Source of the DNA: Candidatus Zixiibacteriota bacterium | Lineage (GTDB): Bacteria; Zixibacteria; MSB-5A5; UBA10806 | Assembly: GCA_003520965.1 (NCBI GenBank) | Contig: DOTU01000300.1 | Coordinates: forward strand, 11,135-21,484 | DNA: 10,350 nucleotides | Reading direction: 5' to 3' | In this document: piece by piece, positions 5,953 to 10,350 of the stretch | Position numbering within the stretch: the stretch's first letter is position 1 | Layout of the letters: every line of letters starts with the position of its first letter | Notes under the pieces: model-generated | What the model saw: the letters and a program-made list of their open reading frames with translations, nothing else | What the model was told of the DNA's origin: nothing | Database searches by the model: none | Made by a program: the position numbers and the translations under genes

Positions 5953-6890
5953 TAGGCGCCACCTCCACCATGGCCTTCAGGCTTATCTCTGTCACCAGGC
6001 CTGTTATCCGGAGGCCTGTTTCCGGAAGGTCTATTATCGGAAGGCCTGTTATCGGGCCTATTGTCGGGACGGCGCGGGCCGGACCATTTGGGACGCTTGT
6101 GGGCCTTATCCAAGGCTTTGGCCGATGGCTTGATTCGATCTCCGCCCTCGGGGATAGCTCCTTCTTGCGCTTTTCTATAGCGTGCCCGGCGGCGTCTGCT
6201 TTCGGCTGGTTTTTCCTCAAGACCAAGAGCCGCATCTCTGGTAGCTTCGGTCTCAATCTCCTCCGGTCCATACTTCATGCCCAGGCAAATCCACACTTTT
6301 ACGCCAATTGTGCCGTAAGTGGTATGGGCTGTCGCGGGAGAGTAGTCGATATCGGCTCTCAGAGTATGTAACGGTACACGGCCATCATGATATTTTTCAA
6401 CGCGAGCGATTTCCGCTCCGCCCAATCGTCCACTGCAACAAATCTTTACTCCTTCGGCGCCCGATTTCATAGTCGCTGCCATAGCTTTTTTCATAGCCCG
6501 GCGGAAACTGACTCTGCCTTCAAGCTGCTTGGCAATCGATTGCGCCACCAAAGTTGCGGAAAGCTCCGGCTTTTTAACCTCGATAACATTCAGGAGAATC
6601 TCTTTGCCAGTCAGGAGTTCAAGCTCACCTTTCAGGTTGTCGACTTCGGCTCCCTTTCTGCCAATGACGATTCCCGGACGAGCAGTATGAATATCGATCG
6701 TCACCTTTTTGGGTGCACGCAGGATTTCGACTAATGCTATACCGGCGTGTTCAAGCCGTTTATTGGCATAACGCCTGATGAGCAAGTCTTCCTGTAATAG
6801 ATCTGCGAAATTCCGCGTGGCGAACCATTTGGATTTCCAAGTTTTAACTATCCCCAGTCTAAGACCGTACGGATGGGCTTTCTGTCCCAC
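5952..6890 (-). CDS. rpsC: 30S ribosomal protein S3, with long low-complexity C-terminal tail
   Basis: The product is 312 residues, against 233 in E. coli. Residues 1-206 are a complete S3: the GQKAHPYGLRLG opening, a KH domain with the GRKG nucleic-acid-binding loop (VIGRKG, residues 75-80), and the C-terminal domain with YHDGRVPLHTLRADIDY and GTIGVKVWI. S3 lines the mRNA entry channel and contributes to helicase activity of the ribosome. Residues 207-270 are basic and charged, including RRRRARYRK. Residues 271-300 are Arg-Pro-Asp-Asn repeats, and the end is GHGGGGA. The start is GTG (6888-6890), chosen because it gives the canonical MGQK opening and follows AGGAGG by four bases. The gene overlaps rplV by 32 bases and its stop shares a base with the rplP start. 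Confidence 0.97.
   Translation of the reverse strand: MGQKAHPYGLRLGIVKTWKSKWFATRNFADLLQEDLLIRRYANKRLEHAGIALVEILRAPKKVTIDIHTARPGIVIGRKGAEVDNLKGELELLTGKEILLNVIEVKKPELSATLVAQSIAKQLEGRVSFRRAMKKAMAATMKSGAEGVKICCSGRLGGAEIARVEKYHDGRVPLHTLRADIDYSPATAHTTYGTIGVKVWICLGMKYGPEEIETEATRDAALGLEEKPAESRRRRARYRKAQEGAIPEGGDRIKPSAKALDKAHKRPKWSGPRRPDNRPDNRPSDNRPSGNRPPDNRPGDRDKPEGHGGGGA
5961..5966 (-). promoter_or_regulatory. Shine-Dalgarno site of rplP inside the rpsC tail
   Basis: The minus strand reads GGAGGT here, within the glycine codons of the S3 GHGGGGA end. It lies eight bases before the ATG at 5952 and fourteen before the ATG at 5946. The spacing therefore favours the upstream rplP start. Confidence 0.75.
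5997..6068 (-). repeat. 15-base tandem repeat encoding the S3 tail (NRPxD units)
   Basis: Four 15-base units lie head to tail at 5997-6011, 6012-6026, 6027-6041 and 6042-6056. On the plus strand they share the pattern AGGCCTGTTATCSGG with a few substitutions. A shorter 12-base relative follows at 6057-6068. They are in frame with rpsC and encode five-residue units (PDNRP, SDNRP, SGNRP, PDNRP). The unit length is a multiple of three, so gain or loss of a unit would keep the frame. This suggests expansion by slippage; that step is inference. Confidence 0.85.
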
Positions 6891-7278
6891 TCGGCCTCCT
6901 TGTCTTCTTAACCGCGACGGGTTCTACTACTTTGGGCTTTTTCTCTATAAGGCTAATGCTTATATGGGCGGTCCTCTTGCGAATCATATAAGCTCTGCCC
7001 ATGCCCACAGGCCGAATCCTTTTCCAGGTTGGCCCGCCGTCAATTTGTATATCCTTGACGAATAAATTTTCAACTTTAAGTTTGGCAGTCCCCTCCGAGG
7101 CAATGGCGTTCGAAGCGGCTGATTTCAGGGTCTTGTAAAGGGCCTTGCAGGCAGCTTTTTGTGTAAGCTGTAAAATCCCGAGTGCCCGATCCACTGGCTC
7201 GCCTTTGATCAAATCTGCCACGCGTCTGATCTTGCGGGGCGACATGCGCACATATCTTGAAACGGCCTTAACTTCCAT
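6859..7278 (-). CDS. rplV: 50S ribosomal protein L22, with C-terminal extension
   Basis: The 139-residue product is longer than the roughly 110 of E. coli L22. Residues 1-112 are standard: MEVKAVSRYVRMSPRKIRRV at the start, and the hairpin around residues 78-100 with GGPTWKRIRPVGMGRA, followed by RKRTAHISI. L22 contacts all 23S rRNA domains, and its hairpin lines the exit tunnel beside L4. Residues 113-139 form a basic, Pro/Ser/Thr-rich tail with no recognised fold. The last 32 bases of the gene overlap rpsC in another frame. Two consecutive AGG arginine codons in the tail form the AGGAGG ribosome binding site of rpsC. The start ATG follows a TAGGAT motif. Confidence 0.97.
   Translation of the reverse strand: MEVKAVSRYVRMSPRKIRRVADLIKGEPVDRALGILQLTQKAACKALYKTLKSAASNAIASEGTAKLKVENLFVKDIQIDGGPTWKRIRPVGMGRAYMIRKRTAHISISLIEKKPKVVEPVAVKKTRRPSGTESPSVRS
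6895..6900 (-). promoter_or_regulatory. Shine-Dalgarno site of rpsC inside rplV
   Basis: On the minus strand these bases read AGGAGG, a perfect anti-16S match, four bases before the rpsC GTG. They are also two in-frame arginine codons of the L22 tail. This decides the GTG start and puts rpsC initiation within a region being translated by ribosomes finishing rplV. Confidence 0.85.
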
Positions 7279-7287
7279 AATATTATC

Positions 7288-7575
7288 CTACTTTATCGCC
7301 ACGCTTTTTTCGGTTATCTTGCCGGAATGGCCTCGGAAAATACGCGTTGGAGCGAATTCTCCGAGCTTGTGACCAACCATATTCTCAGTAACATAAATGG
7401 GGATGAATTTATTGCCATTGTGCACCGCCAGAGTATGTCCCACAAACTCCGGAGAAATCGTTGTGCGGCGCGCCCAAGTTTTAATGACCTTCTTCTCATT
7501 AGTGTTATTCAAGGCCTCAATCTTATTGAGCAGCCTGTCATCTACATAAGGTCCCTTTTTTAAGGAACGAGTCAT
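7288..7575 (-). CDS. rpsS: 30S ribosomal protein S19
   Basis: The product is 95 residues, normal for S19. It begins MTRSLKKGPYVDDRLLNKI, and residues 62-82 hold the family signature VTENMVGHKLGEFAPTR followed by IFRGH. S19 forms a complex with S13 in the 30S head and contacts the A-site finger bridge to the 50S subunit. The ATG is preceded by TAGGAGAATTT, so the rplB stop lies 8 bases upstream and the Shine-Dalgarno overlaps that stop. The 9-base gap to rplV keeps the order rplB-rpsS-rplV-rpsC typical of bacteria. Confidence 0.99.
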   Translation of the reverse strand: MTRSLKKGPYVDDRLLNKIEALNNTNEKKVIKTWARRTTISPEFVGHTLAVHNGNKFIPIYVTENMVGHKLGEFAPTRIFRGHSGKITEKSVAIK

Positions 7576-7583
7576 AAATTCTC

Positions 7584-8414
7584 CTACTTCTTATCGCGCC
7601 GTTTAACAATTAATTTTGCGGCTCTCTTGCGATTGCCGGTTTTCAGTCCCTTGGACAACTGACCCCAGGGACTACAGGGATGCCTACCGCCCGACGATTT
7701 GCCCTCGCCTCCACCCATCGGGTGATCGACCGGATTCATGGCTACGCCTCTAACGTGCGGCTTTATGCCCATCCATCTCGAACGGCCTGCTTTGCCGATA
7801 GAGATATTTTCGTGATCGATATTGCCCACCTGGCCGATTGTTGCCAGACAGTTCTGCTTGAATAGCCTGACTTCGCCGGAAGGCATCTTGACATGCGCGT
7901 ATTCGCCTTCTTTGGCTAAGAGCTGGGCCATCGTTCCCGCAGAGCGAGCAACTTGTCCGCCCTTACCGGGTTTAAGCTCGATATTGTGAATGCTCATGCC
8001 CAACGGGATCTTCGAAAGCGGTATGGCATTGCCCGGCTTAATATCGAAATCCTCAACGCCGGAATTAATAATTTGATCGATTTGCAAACCTTCCGGAGCA
8101 ATGATATAGCATTTCTCGCCGTCAGCGTAATAGATAAGAGCGATTCGGGCCGTACGGTTGGGATCGTATTCAATCGAGGCTACGCGACCGGGAATACCGG
8201 TCTTGGCGCGCCTGAAATCGATAACGCGATAAGCTCTTTTATGACCGCCACCACGATGCCGGGAAGTGACACGCCCGGTATTACCTCTGCCGCCCGATTT
8301 CTTAATAGGCCGGATCAATGATTTTTCGGGCACGTCATGGGTAATCTCCGCAAAATCGGAGACGGTCATGAAGCGCCGCCCGGGGGTAATAGGTTTAAAT
8401 TTTTTCAAGCCCAT
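7584..8414 (-). CDS. rplB: 50S ribosomal protein L2
   Basis: The product is 276 residues, standard for L2, a primary 23S rRNA binding protein needed for subunit association and peptidyl transferase activity. The N-terminal OB-like region includes GRGNTGRVTSRHRGGGHKR (residues 43-60). The SH3-like second domain is followed by the highly conserved GVAMNPVDHPMGGGEG at about residues 223-238. The histidine of DHP (residue 231) matches the E. coli His229 implicated in peptidyl transfer. The tail WGQLSKGLKTGNRKR and the basic C terminus are also typical. The start ATG follows a GAGGTT motif 11 bases after the rplW stop. No insertion or deletion relative to the family was seen. Confidence 0.99.
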   Translation of the reverse strand: MGLKKFKPITPGRRFMTVSDFAEITHDVPEKSLIRPIKKSGGRGNTGRVTSRHRGGGHKRAYRVIDFRRAKTGIPGRVASIEYDPNRTARIALIYYADGEKCYIIAPEGLQIDQIINSGVEDFDIKPGNAIPLSKIPLGMSIHNIELKPGKGGQVARSAGTMAQLLAKEGEYAHVKMPSGEVRLFKQNCLATIGQVGNIDHENISIGKAGRSRWMGIKPHVRGVAMNPVDHPMGGGEGKSSGGRHPCSPWGQLSKGLKTGNRKRAAKLIVKRRDKK

Positions 8415-8425
8415 ATTCTTAACCT

Positions 8426-8716
8426 CTAAACAGTTTCAAATAACTCAATTTTGTTATCGGGCTTAAGCCATATAAAGGCTTTCTTCCAATCCGAGCGCTT
8501 ACCCTCGAATCTGCCCATTCGTTTATTCTTGCCCATAACCCTGGCGGTAGCCACGTTTTTTACCTTAACGTTGAAGGCCTTCTCGACCGCATGCTTAATT
8601 TCAAGCTTGTTGGCGTCGATTGCCACTCTGAATACATAGCAGTTAGCTTGTTCCTGAAGGGTTGTTGCCTTCTCGGAGATTAGAGCCTGGAGCAGTACTT
8701 TTCCTGGATCAATCAT
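8426..8716 (-). CDS. rplW: 50S ribosomal protein L23
   Basis: The product is 96 residues, normal for L23. It opens with ALISEKATTL, the conserved N-terminal helix region whose glutamate (residue 15 here) corresponds to the trigger factor contact in E. coli. The second half contains NVKVKNVATARVMGKNKR and the C-terminal WKKAFIWLKP. L23 sits at the polypeptide exit port, where trigger factor, SRP and SecY dock, so it is functionally linked to the secY gene at the far end of this cluster. The ATG lies inside the rplD coding end, with the stop and start overlapping by 8 bases (ATGATTGA), a typical translational coupling junction. Confidence 0.98.
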   Translation of the reverse strand: MIDPGKVLLQALISEKATTLQEQANCYVFRVAIDANKLEIKHAVEKAFNVKVKNVATARVMGKNKRMGRFEGKRSDWKKAFIWLKPDNKIELFETV

Positions 8717-9341
8717 TTTTGAAAGTCTCCTTTATCTTCTCAAGCCCCTGCTCGGTTACAAGAATATTCTCAAAAAGTAGAAGATCATAGGGGTTAACTT
8801 GCTCGGCCCGCTTGACGCTGAGATTCGGGATATTGCGCGATGAGATGAGCAGATGCTCGCTGGTTCCCTCGTGCAGAATAATGGTTTTCTTATTCTCAAG
8901 TCCCATGCGCTTAAGAAAACCTGCAAGAATCTTCGTTTTCGGTTCGTTTAATTCGGGAAGCTCTACCACGCGCAGATTGCCTTCCTTTACTCTTAGCGAA
9001 AATGCGGACATCAAAGCGTTTTTCTTAAGCCCTTTGGGCAGCCTGTTATAGTGATCTTTGGGAGTTGGTCCGAAGGCAATTGCTCCTCCGCTCCAAAGGG
9101 GGGATGTATTGCTGCCGGCTCTGGCTCTGCCGGTTCCTTTTTGACGAAACGGTTTTTTGCCGCCGCCCAACATGCGCATACGATTTAGAGTCGAGGAATT
9201 ACCCTGCCGCTGATTAGTCCGGTATCCTCGAACGTATTCATGAAGAATATGTTCTTTCGGTTCCGTTTCGAAAAGCGGTCCGGAGAGCGTTACGGTCCTG
9301 GCCTCGGTCCCGTCTTTAGAGATGAATTTGACCTCTGGCAT
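8709..9341 (-). CDS. rplD: 50S ribosomal protein L4
   Basis: The product is 210 residues, normal for L4 (also called RplD/L1e family). A globular alpha/beta domain surrounds the extended loop at about residues 42-95, which includes LGGGKKPFRQKGTGRARAG and the later WSGGAIAFGP. This loop lines the nascent-peptide tunnel, and mutations in it confer macrolide resistance in other bacteria. Just before GGGKKP the sequence reads NRMRML, where many homologues have TRSEVS/A, a local departure from consensus. In E. coli L4 also represses its own operon. The start is supported by TAGGAGAA directly before the ATG, overlapping the rplC stop five bases upstream. Its 3' end overlaps rplW by 8 bases. Confidence 0.98.
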   Translation of the reverse strand: MPEVKFISKDGTEARTVTLSGPLFETEPKEHILHEYVRGYRTNQRQGNSSTLNRMRMLGGGKKPFRQKGTGRARAGSNTSPLWSGGAIAFGPTPKDHYNRLPKGLKKNALMSAFSLRVKEGNLRVVELPELNEPKTKILAGFLKRMGLENKKTIILHEGTSEHLLISSRNIPNLSVKRAEQVNPYDLLLFENILVTEQGLEKIKETFKND

Positions 9342-9346
9342 TTCTC

Positions 9347-9970
9347 CTACCTCGCCTTTCTCACAAAAACGATAGAATTCTTATGGCCCGGTACTGGTCC
9401 CGATACCAAAAGAAGGTTCTGTTCGGGCTCAATCCCGACCACTTGAACATTCTTTACAGTAACACCGGTACTGCCCATGTGTCCCGCCATCCGCTGGCCT
9501 AAAAATGTACGCGACGGATAGCTTGAGGCGCCTACAGAACCCGGCGCTCTCATTCTGTCGGACTGACCGTGCGTCTTGGGGCCACCCTTGAAGTGGTGCC
9601 TCCTAACAGCACCTTGGAAGCCCAACCCGCGGGAAGTGCCCGAGATATGGACTTTTTCGCCCGGCTTAAAGATATCGACACCGATCGTGGCGCCTTTCTC
9701 AAAAGTCTCACCTTCCGCAAGACGAAGCTCACGCAGGTTACGCTGGAGCTCCCGACCGTTTTTCTCGTATTGCCCTTTTACGGGTTTTGAGACGAGAGTC
9801 GGCCTGACCTTGCCGAAAGATACTACCGCTGAGGAGTAGCCATCGGTCTTCCTCGTCTTCACACGCACTACAGTCAACGGCTCAATTTCGATGGCGGTTA
9901 CGCCAACCGAGTCGCCTGTAGGGGTGAAAATCCGGGTCATCCCTATTTTCTTTCCGTAGATCGAGTTCAT
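9347..9970 (-). CDS. rplC: 50S ribosomal protein L3
   Basis: The product is 207 residues and starts MNSIYGKKIGMTRIF, the typical L3 opening. The central signature FKGGPKTHGQSDRMRAPGSV is followed by a loop that reads GASSYPSRTFLGQRMAGHMG. L3 is an early assembly protein that binds 23S rRNA domain VI and reaches towards the peptidyl transferase centre with that loop. In E. coli a loop glutamine is methylated by PrmB; here the matching position appears to be Ala/Ser, as in many other bacteria. The ATG at 9970 was chosen because it matches family length. A TTG two codons upstream (9976) is also in frame, and neither start has a strong ribosome binding site (only GGAAAG, rather distant). The stop TAG lies within the AGGAG motif that serves rplD. 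Confidence 0.97.
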   Translation of the reverse strand: MNSIYGKKIGMTRIFTPTGDSVGVTAIEIEPLTVVRVKTRKTDGYSSAVVSFGKVRPTLVSKPVKGQYEKNGRELQRNLRELRLAEGETFEKGATIGVDIFKPGEKVHISGTSRGLGFQGAVRRHHFKGGPKTHGQSDRMRAPGSVGASSYPSRTFLGQRMAGHMGSTGVTVKNVQVVGIEPEQNLLLVSGPVPGHKNSIVFVRKAR

Positions 9971-9997
9971 ATTCAAATCACAAAACTTTCCAATATA

Positions 9998-10306
9998 TTA
10001 AACTTTTATCTCGACGTCAACCCCTGCCGGCAAATCAAGTCGCATTAAAGAGTCAATGGTCTGCTGGCTGGACTCATAGATATCTATGAGACGCTTATGA
10101 ATCCGCATCTCAAACTGCTCGCGCGATTTCTTGTCGACGTGAGGCGATCTGAGTACTGTGTACACCGTCTTCTTAGTAGGCAGTGGAACAGGTCCGGAAA
10201 TCTTGGCCCCTGTGCGTGTGACCGTACGGACAATCTCTTTGGCCGAACGATCCAGCGCAGCGTGGTCATAAGCTTTGAGCCTGATTCTTATCTTTTGTCC
10301 CTGCAT
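9998..10306 (-). CDS. rpsJ: 30S ribosomal protein S10 (NusE)
   Basis: The 102-residue product is the usual S10 length. It begins MQGQKIRIRLKAYDH and carries the S10 signature around residues 42-76, including LPTKKTVYTVLRSPHVDKKS and the following RIHKRLIDI. S10 sits in the head of the 30S subunit. As NusE it also joins NusB and NusG in antitermination complexes and links transcription to translation. The long loop that contacts 16S rRNA is the segment around residues 42-60. The ATG is preceded by an AAGG/CAGG purine stretch in the 19-base gap after tuf. It is the first gene of the S10 group. That short gap leaves no room for a long leader of the kind through which L4 regulates the E. coli S10 operon. 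No oddities were seen. Confidence 0.98.
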   Translation of the reverse strand: MQGQKIRIRLKAYDHAALDRSAKEIVRTVTRTGAKISGPVPLPTKKTVYTVLRSPHVDKKSREQFEMRIHKRLIDIYESSQQTIDSLMRLDLPAGVDVEIKV

Positions 10307-10325
10307 AGCTAAAACCTGCCTTCTA

Positions 10326-10350
10326 CTACTCTACAATCTCGGTTACGACT
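10326..10350 (-). CDS. tuf: Elongation factor Tu, C-terminal end (partial)
   Basis: Only the last seven codons and the stop are in the window; they read VVTEIVE followed by TAG. EF-Tu delivers aminoacyl-tRNA to the ribosomal A site, and its beta-barrel domain 3 commonly ends in VGAGVVTEIxE, which matches. The position, 19 bases upstream of rpsJ on the same strand, is where tuf lies in the str-S10 arrangement of many bacteria. The identification rests on seven residues plus context. No terminator lies between this stop and rpsJ, so cotranscription with the S10 genes is likely. Confidence 0.85.

Noticed and set aside
5940..6371. Plus-strand open frame of 143 codons opposite the rpsC tail, in the region where S3 is unusual
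   Set aside because: Its Arg/Pro/Gly-rich repeats are only the complementary reading of the S3 tandem repeats. The sense frame joins seamlessly to a canonical S3 core and has a proper start and neighbours.
1..10350. A hidden novel system, inserted gene, mobile element or CRISPR-like array
   Set aside because: Nearly every base is accounted for by 23 canonical genes in conserved order. The only repeat found is the short in-frame array in rpsC, which has no spacers and is coding.

Overview
The window is a continuous minus-strand run of translation genes in the classical bacterial str-S10-spc order. Read in the direction of transcription, from high to low coordinates, it holds the last codons of tuf, then rpsJ-rplC-rplD-rplW-rplB-rpsS-rplV-rpsC-rplP-rpmC-rpsQ (the S10 group), then rplN-rplX-rplE-rpsN-rpsH-rplF-rplR-rpsE-rpmD-rplO-secY (the spc group). 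secY runs off the left edge. Every gene expected in this order is present and intact. I see no RNA genes, mobile elements, CRISPR arrays or plus-strand genes.

The organism is a bacterium of moderate, roughly balanced base composition. Gene order, tuf directly before rpsJ, the presence of L30 and a four-cysteine zinc-type S14 all say Bacteria. They do not fix the phylum. The protein sequences look like a deep-branching or uncultured lineage, perhaps in the FCB/Zixibacteria-like neighbourhood, but this is a weak impression from sequence style.

Region by region: 10326-10350 is the EF-Tu C terminus. 5291-10306 holds rpsJ to rpmC, with rpsQ starting inside the rpmC end. 1145-5029 holds rplN to rplO. 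1-1073 is the first 358 residues of SecY. Spacing is very tight, with intergenic gaps of 1-27 bases. Stop/start overlaps occur at rplD/rplW, rplV/rpsC, rpsC/rplP, rpmC/rpsQ, rpsE/rpmD and rpmD/rplO. The only larger gap is 71 bases before secY. No terminator or convincing internal promoter was seen, so the whole window is most likely one cotranscribed unit with strong translational coupling.

The products assemble into the 30S subunit (S10, S19, S3, S17, S14, S8, S5) and the 50S subunit (L3, L4, L23, L2, L22, L16, L29, L14, L24, L5, L6, L18, L30, L15). SecY forms the membrane channel to which the 50S exit port (L23, L29, L24) docks.

This is an ordinary core region and I found no undescribed system. 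The points worth a second look are a long low-complexity C-terminal tail on S3 encoded by 15-base tandem repeats, a 32-base rplV/rpsC overlap, and Shine-Dalgarno sites placed inside the coding tails of L22 and S3.
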